Below are positions 1 through 9,351 of a stretch of DNA of 64,000 bases, piece by piece. Below the pieces are notes generated by a model, which had not been told where the DNA came from, made no database searches, and worked only from the letters and a program-made list of their open reading frames with translations. Each line of letters starts with the position of its first letter. Position 1 is the stretch's first letter. Source of the stretch: Cellulosilyticum sp. (GTDB taxonomy: Bacteria; Bacillota; Clostridia; Lachnospirales; Cellulosilyticaceae); NCBI GenBank assembly GCA_017941635.1, contig JAGAVZ010000135.1, positions 1-64,000 of the forward strand. The letters are read 5' to 3'. Position numbers and translations under genes: made by a program.

Positions 1-103
1 CTACTCAATCAAATAAACTCTTTAGCAAATAGCATAAAAGCTTTCATACTAAAATTTTTATATCTCATCATAAAATAAATCACACTAAAAGGAGTTCAAT
101 CAA

Positions 104-523
104 ATGAAAAAAATTTTATTATTACTGGCAGATGGCTTTGATGCCCTTGCAATCCCCGGTGGATTTGAGGAAGCAGGGTTTTATAAAGATGCCTATAGTG
201 AAGAATTTTTAAATCTTATTCGTGAATTTGATGCAGCTGGCAAACTTATTGCTTCTGTTTGTGTCGGTGCATTGCCTATTGCCAAAAGCGGCGTTCTCCA
301 AGGTCGAAATGCTACAACATACAATCTAGGCGATGGCTTACGTCAAAGGCAACTTGCCAATTTCGGCGTGCATGTACTTAAAGACCAACCGATTGTCGTG
401 GATGGTAATATTATCACTTCATATAATCCTTCTACTGCTTTTGACGTTGCTTTTACCTTATTAGAAATGCTCACCACCAAAGAAAACTGTGTACATATTC
501 AAAAATTAATGGGATTTGTATAA
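104..523 (+). pseudogene. DJ-1/PfpI family protein with an internal deletion
   Basis: The start has an AAAGGAG site 8-9 bases upstream. The first 12 residues (MKKILLLLADGF) match the first beta strand of DJ-1/PfpI proteins. They run straight into DALAIPGGFEEAGFY, which normally lies about 55 residues later. The nucleophile elbow with its cysteine (SVCVGA, about residues 51-56) and the C-terminal half are intact. The protein is 139 residues against about 190 for the family. The missing piece includes the conserved glutamate that supports the cysteine, so glyoxalase or chaperone activity is doubtful. The frame is kept across the junction, so a shortened protein may still be made. I treat it as a decayed gene; that reading is inferred from family structure. 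Confidence 0.75.
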
Positions 524-580
524 TGTTAGTTTCAAATCAAAATAAGTAAAAGCTTTCTATTCCAAAACCATTGAACTTAA

Positions 581-614
581 AAAGAGGCATTCCAATAAAT
601 AGGAATACCTCTTT
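581..614. terminator. bidirectional terminator
   Basis: Thirteen-base arms at 581-593 and 602-614 with one mismatch, which becomes a G-U pair in the minus transcript. It overlaps the stop codon of the minus-strand gene and lies between two convergent genes. Confidence 0.7.
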
Positions 615-993
615 ACATGATTGGACAATGTCCACGGTCTGTTTGTCCACCAAATACGTCTATACGTCTTTTTTTATTTAAGTAATTTAAAACTCTCATC
701 TTAAAGCGTCCTAATTCTTCATACTTATAAAAATGAGCTAAATCCGTTGCTAAAAATAAAGCATCTGTTACTAAGTATCTTAAATCCTTATGGTTAGCTT
801 CTTGCTCTGTTTCTATTTCTAAGGCACCAGATTGCTCCATCATTGCCTCAAATTGATTTCTTGTACTTTCTAATTTTAGTAGAATTTCTTCTTGAGTATA
901 GCCGGCAAAATCTTTTTCCACTAATTCCTCTAACCAGCTTACATACTGCTTACTAAGTTCTTTATAGTCTTCATAGATTTCTAATAATGTCAT
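613..993 (-). CDS. hypothetical protein, acidic helical
   Basis: A 126-residue soluble protein with a GGAAGG site before the ATG. It is rich in Glu, Leu and Lys, and residues about 1-95 look mainly helical. A basic patch (NKKRR) precedes a short C-terminal tail with the sequence GHCPIM. There is no signal peptide or membrane segment. I do not recognise a family. It is transcribed alone toward a terminator that overlaps its stop codon. Confidence 0.6.
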   Translation of the reverse strand: MTLLEIYEDYKELSKQYVSWLEELVEKDFAGYTQEEILLKLESTRNQFEAMMEQSGALEIETEQEANHKDLRYLVTDALFLATDLAHFYKYEELGRFKMRVLNYLNKKRRIDVFGGQTDRGHCPIM

Positions 994-1411
994 TTTACTG
1001 TTACCTTCCTTTTTTATATTATCGTTCCATTTTATAGTACATTATCACCTTAATATAGATTTCACATCTATAAATTTTATTGATTCATTGATTTTTGTTA
1101 TGTGAAATCCTCGAGAGAAACCAAATTAAATTGATCAATAACTCAAGTTTATGATTAGTTTTTCTATATACATCACAAATATATAGTTTCATCTTAGGCT
1201 AATGAATTTTTTAATATCTCGACCCTTTTAAAGTCTCCTCTATCTTATCATATCTCGTATAATCATCCTATTCCTTTTATAATAAACAGACGATTTAAAG
1301 AACTTATGTCATTCTTCTTCTAATATTTGCTATATCGACAAATCGCTTCCTATCTCATATATTAAATAAATCCTAATTCATATAGTCCGTATTTTGACCA
1401 AGGAGATATCT
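994..1411. other. AT-rich intergenic region, no gene seen
   Basis: A stretch of about 420 bases between two divergent starts. It is AT-rich with short runs only. I see no convincing RNA structure or coding region, and promoters for both flanks probably lie here. Confidence 0.5.
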
Positions 1412-1680
1412 ATGAACACTAACGAACATTTAGTGATTTCAGCATTTCATAAAACAATGTTAGAAACCGACTCTATCTATCAAAAATTCCAGAAGTTCAG
1501 CGGCCTTTCTGATGCCGAGTTTTGGAGCTTTGTTGCAATCAGGCTAGACCACTGTAAACACCAACACGAAATTTGTAGCAGTATGCTTTACTTACCATTT
1601 GTCATAAACTGAATCAATTTTTAGATATTGAAACTGAAAAAATGACAACACCCCCATTACATCTTTCAAAATATTTATAG
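1412..1680 (+). pseudogene. MarR-type regulator, N-terminal remnant
   Basis: The likely start is the ATG at 1412, with AAGGAG seven bases upstream; an in-frame TTG at 1394 lies before that site and is unlikely. Residues after the start (FHKTMLETDS, LSDAEFWSFVAIR, HQHEICSSML) match the N-terminal helices of MarR proteins found beside MATE pumps. The recognition helix (SRQTINSALK type) is absent and the frame stops at 1612. A second short open stretch in another frame runs on to 1680. It sits upstream of a decayed MATE gene, its probable former target. Confidence 0.6.
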
Positions 1681-1877
1681 GTTGGTTCATTCATCTCAAA
1701 ATATTGAGTGCGCTCGGTTACATACCTGGGTGCTTTTATTTTGCACATAACTAGCAATCTACAACTCATAAACTATTGAAATTCAAAGACTTCTTTATGT
1801 AGCCAAAGGTTAATACTCAAGCATTGCTATATCATTTTTTGCCTTGATAACTTTGCTACAAGCATATTATTGTGTCC

Positions 1878-1972
1878 TTCAATCATCTTATATGGACATG
1901 CTATTATATTATTCAATCATCTTATATGGGTATACTATTTCTCTATTTAATCATTTTATATACGCATCATTT
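1878..1972 (+). repeat. 2.8 copies of a 34-bp direct repeat
   Basis: Units start at 1878, 1912 and 1946. Each begins TTCAATCATCTTATATGG or a close variant, and the third is partial and diverged. The array lies directly upstream of the ribosome binding site of the MATE remnant. The unit length is not a multiple of three, so it is not coding. Confidence 0.7.
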
Positions 1973-1999
1973 AAAATTTATTTCAAGGAGGACTTTATC

Positions 2000-2466
2000 A
2001 TGAATATACAACTGTCAGATCATTTTACCTATAATAAATTAATTCGATTCGTCATACCTTCAATTGTTATGATGATTTTCACTTCTATTTATAGTGTAGT
2101 AGACGGATTATTCTAATGCTTGCTGCCTATATAGGTTCTAATCCACTTTCAAAAATCTTTGTAGGCTATGACCAAGAGCTTTTTGAAATGACAGCAAGAG
2201 GTTTCAGATTCTATTCCGTTTCATTCCTACTTTGTGGCTTTAGTATTTTTGGTTCTTCCTTCATTACAGCTCTTAATAACGGAATTGTATCTGCTGCAAT
2301 CTCCTTCCTTAGAACTGTTGTATTCCAAGTAGCTGCCGTACTGATTCTACCAATCTTTTGGGGAATTGACGGTATCTGGTCCGCCATTTCTGTAGCAGAA
2401 TTTTTAGCCTTAATCGTAACAATTGTTTTACTTGTGAAATTTAGAAAGAAATATAACTATGCCTAA
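2000..2466 (+). pseudogene. MATE efflux pump with a large central deletion
   Basis: A strong AAGGAGG site precedes the ATG at 2000. The first 39 codons (ending TSIYSVVDGLF) are the N-terminus of a MATE multidrug/Na+ antiporter and run into a stop at 2114-2116. The following frame, 2116-2466, encodes the last part of a MATE protein: LSKIFVGYDQE, the final membrane helices and a basic tail. About 300 residues of the usual 450 are missing, so it cannot form the twelve-helix pump. An intact MATE gene lies elsewhere at 28145-29515. Confidence 0.8.
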
Positions 2467-2503
2467 AAAAAATCAGGAGTAACGAGTTTACTCCTGATTT
2501 TCT
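2467..2503. terminator. terminator after MATE remnant
   Basis: A perfect 14-base stem (2469-2482 with 2488-2501), a five-base loop and T-rich flanks on both strands. Confidence 0.8.
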
Positions 2504-2661
2504 GCTTTATCTTAGCATAGCCAAAATCATGATTAACATATGGCATATATGCTCAATATCCCATGGTTAAGATACTCCTTTGCAAACTACATGTATGATT
2601 CGTCCTCTAAATAGACTATACTAATAATAAATATCTCAAGGAGTTAAAACTATCCATTACT

Positions 2662-2955
2662 ATGAAAAAAGATATTCATCACATACATGATAAAACTTAT
2701 AGAAGTTTCTTCGAAAATATCTTAATCAATGTAAATGACTATAGCAAAAAAGATTTAGTTACTATTCAAAATACTATATCTGCTATATTTTTACTCGATC
2801 AAAAAGTTGATTCTAAAGAATTTGTAGATAGAGCTGCTCTCGTTGCAACTCAGTTCAGTTTGCTTTCTAAAGAGCATAAACTAAAAATAAAGGATTGGTT
2901 AGACCACATTATAAAAGAACCAATTAGACAAGTCGTTATTGATTTAATAGAATAA
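2662..2955 (+). pseudogene. Rpn/PD-(D/E)XK transposase-like protein, core deleted
   Basis: The first 17 residues (HIHDKTYRSFF) are the typical N-terminus of Rpn family recombination-promoting nuclease/putative transposase proteins. They join directly to a segment that normally follows the nuclease fold (KDLVTIQNTISAIFLLDQ and the helices after it). The PD-(D/E)XK core is therefore absent and the product is 97 residues against about 300. The only AAGGAG site is about 18 bases from the ATG, poor spacing for translation. It is the fourth gene in a row with this kind of lesion. Confidence 0.6.
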
Positions 2956-2973
2956 AATACTTTAGCTATTCCT

Positions 2974-5190
2974 CTACACTAACCAGTGACTCACTTCTCC
3001 AGTATGGCATAATGCAAGTCTATGAAGTGCTCTTGTACAAGCAATATAAAGTAATTGTTTATCTTCCTCTTCATAGTAATTTTCTTCATTTGCTTCGTAT
3101 ACGATAACTGCATCGTACTCTAATCCTTTTGCCATATAGATTGGCATAATAAGAGCTCCTTTGTGGAATTCCTCTGATTGAGTATTGAGCTTATGAAGCT
3201 CTACTTTATTGGCTAATTTGCTATACACATGGTTTACATCCTTTTGAGATTTACAGATAATCGCAATGGTTTCATAACCATTTTCTTTGTATTCATTAAC
3301 TTTATCTGTTACCCACTCTAACATTTGCCCTTCATTTTCTTGCTGAGCAATAATTGGCATTTCTTCATGTCTTTCGTAAGCAATAACAGCGTTGCTATTT
3401 TCTCTTAGCTTACGTACAAATTGGCTGATTTCATATGATGAACGATAACTCTTATCAAGGCTAAGTTTTAATGCTTTTTTGGGATTTAAGCATTTCATTA
3501 CTTCTTCGTATAAGCTTTCATCTTCATTCTTTTCAATCGTTTGACCAATATCTCCAAGAATGGTGTATTGCACGCCTCTAAAGATTTCGCCAAGCACCTT
3601 GTATTGTAATGGATAGTAATCTTGTGCCTCATCCACTAATACTTGTTTCATTTGAGGATATAAATGCTCATCTTCAAGTTTTAGTTTAAGGTAAAGCATT
3701 GCCATACCATCCTCATAGTTTACGAAGTCTGGTCTTAATGTTTTGGCTGTGTGTGCTCTCATACTCTCTACATTGTTTGGAAGTTTTAAATCCTTCGCTA
3801 ACTTGTTAAAGAGTTTTTCATCCTTAAAGAGTTTCATATATAAACCAAAGATATCAATTCTTGAGAAACTGCGAATGGTATCTGCTGTTTGTTGTCTGTA
3901 TTCGTTTAGCTTTTGGTCGATATCTTCATCTGCAAAGTAAGTGCCTTTTCCTTTAAGCTCTTTGAAAAGTTCTTTACGTTTTTCTTTTTCACATTCTCTA
4001 ATCTTTTGCTCTAAACCATGAGCAATACGTTTGAGTCTACGACCTGCTGCCATTTTAATCGCATTATCTAAGAAACTTTTACGAAGTTCTTCCTTATTAG
4101 CAATTAATTGCCCCGCATAATAAACGTCTTTAAACTCAATAATTTCCTTCTCAAAGGCTTCTACTAAACGGTCTAACATCTCCACAAAAGCTAAAGAACC
4201 TTTGAAACGGATTGTACTTCTAATTTTATTTCTATGCTTATTAGTAATCATAAACTCTAACTGACTATTTCTTGAGCGAAGTTTATGTCTGCCTTTAAAG
4301 TAAGCATCAAAGAACTCTTCCATTGTGCTATATTGTACGTTGTTTTCTCCAAGCTCAGGAAGAACTGTTGAAACATACTCACCAAATAAATGGTTAGGAG
4401 AGATAATCATGATATTATCACTTGTTAAGCCCTCACTCATGCGCTCATATAAAAGGAAAGCAATACGATGCATCGCAATCGATGTCTTACCACTACCTGC
4501 TACCCCTTGAACCATCAAAAGGTCATTTCCTTTATCACGAATAATTAAATCCTGCTCTTTTTGGATGGTCTCAACGATATTTTTCATATAGCTAGACGCA
4601 TTGTTTCCTAATGCTTGTTGAAGCAAATCATCCGTAATCGCTACTGAAGAATCAAAGAAATATTCAAGCTCACCCTTGCTGATTTCATACTGTCTTTTAA
4701 GAGACATTTGCCCTCTGATTTCACCACAAGGCGCCTCATAACTTGCCTCACCAATCTCATTTCTATAATACATACTCGCAATCGGTGCACGCCAGTCATA
4801 CACATAAACCTGATAGCTACCATCTTTCATGACATTTTGGTAACCAATATAGATTTGCTCTTCGTCGTATTCTTCTTCCTCCGTAAAATCAATACGTGCA
4901 AAATAAGGCTTGTTTAAAATACGTTTGTACTGTTCAAGCTTTCCTAACTTATGCTCATACTGAGCAGTTTCCATACGCTCCATTGTATGATATTGGCTGA
5001 TTTCAATATTTCTATCATAATCGTCTACCGTTGAAATACCACCTGCAAACATTTCTTTTCTAAGTGCTACAAGCTCTCTTTTTTGTTTGTCTACTAGCTC
5101 ACCGCTTGACTGAATCTCTTCTTCTAAGAAAGAAATGACTTCATTTAAATACTGCTTTTCTTGCTCTAAGATTGTGTTCTCTCCACTCAT
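2974..5190 (-). CDS. helD: HelD-like RNA polymerase-associated helicase
   Basis: A 738-residue UvrD/Rep-type SF1 ATPase. The N-terminal coiled coil (residues about 5-95) is followed by the HelD signature YVYDWRAPI (about 129-137), Walker A GVAGSGKT (229-236), a long helical insertion, Walker B VLVDEAQD (near 515-525), and the C-terminal helicase motifs GLEYDAVIVYE and ACTRALHRL. HelD proteins bind stalled or post-termination RNA polymerase and release it from DNA and RNA; that role is family knowledge. The start is set by GGAGGT six bases before the ATG. It is monocistronic. Confidence 0.9.
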   Translation of the reverse strand: MSGENTILEQEKQYLNEVISFLEEEIQSSGELVDKQKRELVALRKEMFAGGISTVDDYDRNIEISQYHTMERMETAQYEHKLGKLEQYKRILNKPYFARIDFTEEEEYDEEQIYIGYQNVMKDGSYQVYVYDWRAPIASMYYRNEIGEASYEAPCGEIRGQMSLKRQYEISKGELEYFFDSSVAITDDLLQQALGNNASSYMKNIVETIQKEQDLIIRDKGNDLLMVQGVAGSGKTSIAMHRIAFLLYERMSEGLTSDNIMIISPNHLFGEYVSTVLPELGENNVQYSTMEEFFDAYFKGRHKLRSRNSQLEFMITNKHRNKIRSTIRFKGSLAFVEMLDRLVEAFEKEIIEFKDVYYAGQLIANKEELRKSFLDNAIKMAAGRRLKRIAHGLEQKIRECEKEKRKELFKELKGKGTYFADEDIDQKLNEYRQQTADTIRSFSRIDIFGLYMKLFKDEKLFNKLAKDLKLPNNVESMRAHTAKTLRPDFVNYEDGMAMLYLKLKLEDEHLYPQMKQVLVDEAQDYYPLQYKVLGEIFRGVQYTILGDIGQTIEKNEDESLYEEVMKCLNPKKALKLSLDKSYRSSYEISQFVRKLRENSNAVIAYERHEEMPIIAQQENEGQMLEWVTDKVNEYKENGYETIAIICKSQKDVNHVYSKLANKVELHKLNTQSEEFHKGALIMPIYMAKGLEYDAVIVYEANEENYYEEEDKQLLYIACTRALHRLALCHTGEVSHWLV

Positions 5191-5573
5191 TTGCTACCTC
5201 CAATTTTATCCCTTTTGTTTCATCTATTTTCTTATATTTATTAGGCTTTGTAAGTTCTTATACCTTAATGTTGCCTTGTTTTTACTCTTGTTTGACACCT
5301 ATAACCTATAAGTATATGACTCTCTTTAGTTACTTATATAGATGATATAAGCCCCTTACATTCTTTATTTTCATTAATGAAAATTTCTTATCTACTTATT
5401 TATAAATCTATTATTTATATTCTATTCCTACATATTAAACTAAAACTTTAATACTATATCAATCAATAAAGAGACTTGCACCATCATACCATGCCACTTG
5501 GCAAATTGACTAGTCTTTTCATCTGGGAAGTTATTGGATGAATTATATATTTAGGTCATCTTTTGTAGAGCAA
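5191..5573. other. AT-rich divergent intergenic region
   Basis: Very AT-rich, with many TTATA-type steps. It must hold the helD promoter and the upstream part of the ATPase-nuclease promoter. I see no gene or structured RNA. Confidence 0.4.
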
Positions 5574-5615
5574 AGGTACCTATTAGGTATGAAAAGGTAT
5601 AAAAAGGTGTATAAT
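5574..5615 (+). promoter_or_regulatory. helically phased AGGTAT repeats and -10 box
   Basis: AGGTAY-type hexamers start at 5574, 5585, 5595 and 5605, spaced 11, 10 and 10 bases, and a related AGGTCA lies at 5553. The last one abuts a perfect TATAAT at 5610-5615. No good -35 box exists at the proper distance. This layout suggests a regulator binding the same face of the helix over several turns, controlling the ATPase-nuclease pair. The binding protein is unknown. Confidence 0.55.
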
Positions 5616-5650
5616 ACTATTAGTATTACAGATGAAAGAAGGTGAATATA

Positions 5651-6877
5651 GTGCCAAGCTTAAAATTTAGTGAGGTTTTCAAACCTGGCACCTATCCAGA
5701 ACATACATACGTTGAACGTACTAGCAAAGACTCTATGTTTTCATATGAACAAAGATTAAATATGGCTTTAGGTCTAGATGGTTTTTTAGTGTGCATTACT
5801 GGTCCATCTAAAACCGGAAAAACTGTTCTTTGTGAAAAGGTTATAGGGCTAGATAATATCGTAAGTCTAAATGGAAATGACTTCGAGAAATCAGGTGACT
5901 TTTGGGGTGCTATTGCACTTAAAGCAGGGATTCCTTTGTCAGGAACACAAGGCACTACCAATACAGTCAATCTGCCTGCTGAATCTATCATGCAGTCTGC
6001 AACTCAAAATTATGTTGTAAATAAAGATGCGGTTGTAAAATACTTCGTAGACAATGAAAAAGTACTCGTATTAGATGATTTTCACTATGCTTCTGATGAT
6101 ATGCAGTATGAGGCAGCATGTCAGCTAAAAGATGTCATTCGTAGAAACTTTAAAGCAGTTGTTATTTCTTTACCTCACCGTTCAGATGATCCATTAAGAC
6201 AAAATCCTGATTTAAATGGAAGAATTCAGTTTATTGAACTTCAGCCTTGGACAGATGAGGAATTAATTCAAATTCCACAAAAAGGATTCCAGAAATTAAA
6301 TGTTGTAGCTAGCCCAGAAATTCTTTCTCAAATGACTTTAGAAAGTGCAGCTTCTCCTCAGCTTATGCAATATATCTGCTTTAATCTAAGCTTAGCTGCA
6401 AATCAAAAATCGATTAATACCGTTACTCATGAACTACTACAACTTAGTTGCCGAATCACAACCGTCAATTTAGATTGTAAAGCCATTGTAGACTATATCA
6501 AATTCGGACCACCTAGTAGAGGTCAAAAAAGAGTTAAATATCAATTAACTAATGGTAAAAGCGTTGATATCTATGAATTACTTCTCTATATCATTGCTGA
6601 AAATCCACCTTATACCAAATTACCACTAGAAGAAATCAAAAAAAGATCAGATGCTCTTATTGTCGGCATAAGCGAAGCACCACATATTAGAAAAGAAAGT
6701 TCTCTGAGTAAGCCAAACTCTACAAAATTAAAAGATGCACTTGGTAAAACTCAAGAACGCTTAAAACAAGAAAAAGCATTCTACAATGTAATCGAATGTA
6801 AAGATAATGCTTTATACGTTCTAGAATCTCTATTTTTATTCTATTTAAGATGGAGTAATTGGAAAGAGAGGGATTAA
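5651..6877 (+). CDS. P-loop ATPase of a putative two-gene defence system
   Basis: About 408 residues. The best start is the GTG at 5651, with AGAAGGTG six bases upstream; an in-frame GTG at 5642 overlaps that site. Walker A GPSKTGKT is near residues 51-58 and Walker B VLVLDDFH near 138-145. A beta strand ending SLPHRSDD resembles sensor 1 of AAA/STAND ATPases. A helical region follows, then a C-terminal half of unknown fold. It is soluble. The downstream nuclease starts four bases after the stop, so the two are co-translated. The arrangement resembles NTPase-plus-nuclease defence modules, with the ATPase as sensor or switch; this is inference. I do not recognise a named system. Confidence 0.7.
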   Translation: MPSLKFSEVFKPGTYPEHTYVERTSKDSMFSYEQRLNMALGLDGFLVCITGPSKTGKTVLCEKVIGLDNIVSLNGNDFEKSGDFWGAIALKAGIPLSGTQGTTNTVNLPAESIMQSATQNYVVNKDAVVKYFVDNEKVLVLDDFHYASDDMQYEAACQLKDVIRRNFKAVVISLPHRSDDPLRQNPDLNGRIQFIELQPWTDEELIQIPQKGFQKLNVVASPEILSQMTLESAASPQLMQYICFNLSLAANQKSINTVTHELLQLSCRITTVNLDCKAIVDYIKFGPPSRGQKRVKYQLTNGKSVDIYELLLYIIAENPPYTKLPLEEIKKRSDALIVGISEAPHIRKESSLSKPNSTKLKDALGKTQERLKQEKAFYNVIECKDNALYVLESLFLFYLRWSNWKERD

Positions 6878-6881
6878 AATA

Positions 6882-7646
6882 GTGTCCGACTTCACTTTGC
6901 TTATTACAGCTGCTAACCAAATCAAAGAATTAGCTGCATCAGATTCTCAATTAGCAATAGAAAAGTTTTTAGAATGGAAAGAGCAAGTCAAATTGGAAAC
7001 TGATACACTCTCAATTTATCCAAGGATTTGTGCTGCTCTAATGATTCAAGGTAATACTTTTTCACAACAGCCTGATATTATCTCGGTTATTTCTTCTATT
7101 GACAAAGTGCTTCTTTTATTAAATCGTATTTCTACTTTAGAGACAGCAGCAAACGAACTAACTGAGCAATCTGCTTTCATTGTTGTAAGACGTATTCTCA
7201 GAAACTTTCATAAGCATCTGGAAGAGATGTATCAAAAGAGTGTTCACGGAAAAGGTACCCTTAAACAAACCGATTTAGATAAAATAACGCTAGGTAATGA
7301 ATATGATGTACAAAGAATGCTCTTTTCATTGCTTAAACCAATATTTCCTACTGCTCGGGTTGAAGTATTTGGTGATGGCGGATATACAGGTACGCGATAT
7401 GATATTTTTATTAGTGAATATAACCTTGTTATTGAAGTAAAATGTACCAGAACAAGTATGACAGAAAAGCATTTAACCGAAGAAATCGGCTCTGATATAT
7501 GTCATTATGTAGATCATCACCTTATGTTCTTTATCTTTGATAAACAAAAAATTATAAGCAACCCTGATGCTTTTGAAGCTAGATATACTAAATCTTTTGA
7601 TGGAAAAGATGTAGAAACATATGTTGTACAACCTATCATAATTTAA
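6882..7646 (+). CDS. DpnII/MboI-type PD-(D/E)XK nuclease
   Basis: 254 residues with a GTG start and GAGAGGGA upstream. Residues 1-125 are helical and unrecognised. Residues 138-225 match the DpnII-MboI restriction-nuclease fold: GNEYDVQRML, GYTGTRYDIF with D174, then VIEVKCTR with E185 and K187, and a DICHYV helix. The PD-(D/E)XK residues are all present, so DNA cleavage is plausible. No methyltransferase is nearby, so it is not a classic restriction-modification pair. Coupling to the ATPase suggests the nuclease is the effector and the ATPase its trigger. Confidence 0.72.
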   Translation: MSDFTLLITAANQIKELAASDSQLAIEKFLEWKEQVKLETDTLSIYPRICAALMIQGNTFSQQPDIISVISSIDKVLLLLNRISTLETAANELTEQSAFIVVRRILRNFHKHLEEMYQKSVHGKGTLKQTDLDKITLGNEYDVQRMLFSLLKPIFPTARVEVFGDGGYTGTRYDIFISEYNLVIEVKCTRTSMTEKHLTEEIGSDICHYVDHHLMFFIFDKQKIISNPDAFEARYTKSFDGKDVETYVVQPIII

Positions 7647-7652
7647 CAATCT

Positions 7653-7693
7653 AAAACTGCAGCCATTGAAAATTCATGGCTGCAGTTTTTTTC
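7653..7693 (+). terminator. terminator of the ATPase-nuclease operon
   Basis: A perfect 14-base stem (7653-7666 with 7676-7689) followed by a T run. Confidence 0.9.
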
Positions 7694-8091
7694 TTATGAG
7701 ATTATCTCAAAGTCTATAAAAGGTATTATTAGCATAGATATATTTCCACCAATTTTTTAATAACTCTTGTTTAAATCAAAATCCACAAAATGTATGCTTT
7801 TGCGGCTTAGTTATGAATATAAGATATGAAACTCCCTGCTTCCATCTTTTATGTACTATATAACTTATAATCATAACTCATAAGTTTTGATACTTTGTTC
7901 ACAGAAAGTATATTTTATATTCCTAACTCATCTACCTATATTTGGCGATGCCCCTTTCAGGTGTGCTATTTAAAATCGGTACTTTTATAGACCATAAATA
8001 TTTATTAATTATTTACGACATCTTTTGACACTGAATTTATACAAAATGCATTATGATGATATTACTTTTATCACACGAAAGGATGTTGTAT
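7694..8091. other. AT-rich intergenic region
   Basis: About 400 bases with no gene seen. A short inverted repeat (AACTTAT at 7862-7868, ATAAGTT at 7880-7886) is the only structure noted. The promoter of the HEPN gene must lie here. Confidence 0.4.
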
Positions 8092-9270
8092 ATGCTTACA
8101 CCTACATTGAAAGGAAAGAAGAACGAAAAATATCTTGATCGATTAATATCTGCTAAAGAATTTCTCAACAAAGCAAAGTCTCATATGAATACTAATAATA
8201 ATTCAGATTTAGCATTGGCTGTCCTATGTATAAATCTAACCCTTGAATATATTGTAAAAGTTTTAGCTCAATGTTGTGAAGTTGACTTTGGACCAGAAGA
8301 TTCACTCAAATATATATATGGCCGTATATGTAAACAGGACAAATACAAGATCACTCCCCCATTACCTCGCTATGATAGATTTGAAACCTTAAGAATTAAG
8401 CGAAATGAAATCCAGCATAATCAAGTTATCCCTTGTACCGAAGTTGATGAGTGGTATGAAAAAGTTGAATCTTTCTTTAAGACTATTTCAACTACACTTG
8501 ATATTTGTTATGAGACTTTAGATATTAGCGAGCTAATAAAAACTCCTATCTGTTTAAAATTAATCAAAGAGGCAGATGAAATAAAAAATTCTAATACCGA
8601 AAAAGCCATTTCCTTACTTAGAGACTCTTTTGATAATGCAAAATACATATTCTTAAATAAAATAGCATTTCAAGATCAGCAATTATTAGATCTAGATGAC
8701 CTTGAAATATTTTGTACGCAACCCTATACTGCCAAAATAGCTCACAGAGCTTTAGAGCATACACTCTTACAATCCCTAGGTATTAATCTCCTAGACTTCA
8801 ATATATATCTTGACACAATTCAATATGTTCATTATAACTTAAACACAGAAGCCTCTATTCCCGTAAAAGAAACTCAATATAATATATATGACTATGTAAA
8901 AGTACGCAGTTTTGTCGTTAATTCCATTCTCAATATGGAAAATAAGATTGAAGTGAATACTTCTTTATCTCATCAACAATATCCTATTAAACGTATTGCT
9001 GTACACTATACTGGTTGTATTAACAGAAAGCTTATTTATTGGTTTGATGTAACACAAGAAGGATTTGAATTATTTAAAAACTTAACTAGTAACAGTCCTA
9101 TACCACCTCAAATAGTTGATGAATTAGATGAGGTAAAAATCAACTCAGATCAAACGCTCTATTTATATAACATCATTACGCGTGTTTTAACTAACAATCC
9201 TCCTTTATATCGCGTTACTTTATCTGTTACTGAACCAGTTAAAATTTGCAAGCCTGCAGAAAATAATTAA
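8092..9270 (+). CDS. HEPN-domain protein, possible RNase effector
   Basis: 392 residues from the ATG at 8092, which has GAAAGGATG upstream; earlier in-frame ATGs at 8053 and 8056 lack a site. Residues about 10-150 form a helical HEPN-like domain. It carries RNEIQH at 104-109, the R-x4-H motif of HEPN ribonucleases, after a conserved-looking LEYIVKVLA helix. The remaining 240 residues are unrecognised and may be a sensor domain. There is no signal peptide or membrane segment. It lies alone between the ATPase-nuclease pair and an IS3 element. A role in abortive defence is likely from motif and context but is not shown. Confidence 0.6.
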   Translation: MLTPTLKGKKNEKYLDRLISAKEFLNKAKSHMNTNNNSDLALAVLCINLTLEYIVKVLAQCCEVDFGPEDSLKYIYGRICKQDKYKITPPLPRYDRFETLRIKRNEIQHNQVIPCTEVDEWYEKVESFFKTISTTLDICYETLDISELIKTPICLKLIKEADEIKNSNTEKAISLLRDSFDNAKYIFLNKIAFQDQQLLDLDDLEIFCTQPYTAKIAHRALEHTLLQSLGINLLDFNIYLDTIQYVHYNLNTEASIPVKETQYNIYDYVKVRSFVVNSILNMENKIEVNTSLSHQQYPIKRIAVHYTGCINRKLIYWFDVTQEGFELFKNLTSNSPIPPQIVDELDEVKINSDQTLYLYNIITRVLTNNPPLYRVTLSVTEPVKICKPAENN

Positions 9271-9309
9271 ATTCATCAAAACAAAGGCACAGATAATCTA
9301 ATTTTGAAG
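9268..9309. repeat. left arm of outer imperfect inverted repeat around the IS
   Basis: Contains TAAATTCAT, AAGGCACAGATAA and CTAA. These reappear inverted and in the same order at 11020-11065. The core is AAGGCACAGATAA at about 9284-9296. Confidence 0.6.
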
Positions 9310-9351
9310 TGCTCCCTGTCAAGTAGACAGGTAAAATAATAAAAAACTTTT

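Noticed and set aside
1844-1999. Upstream extension of the MATE remnant frame
   Set aside because: It is translated repeat DNA; the AAGGAGG site before the ATG at 2000 marks the real start.
8053-8091. Earlier ATG start for the HEPN gene
   Set aside because: No ribosome site precedes it, while GAAAGGATG precedes the ATG at 8092.
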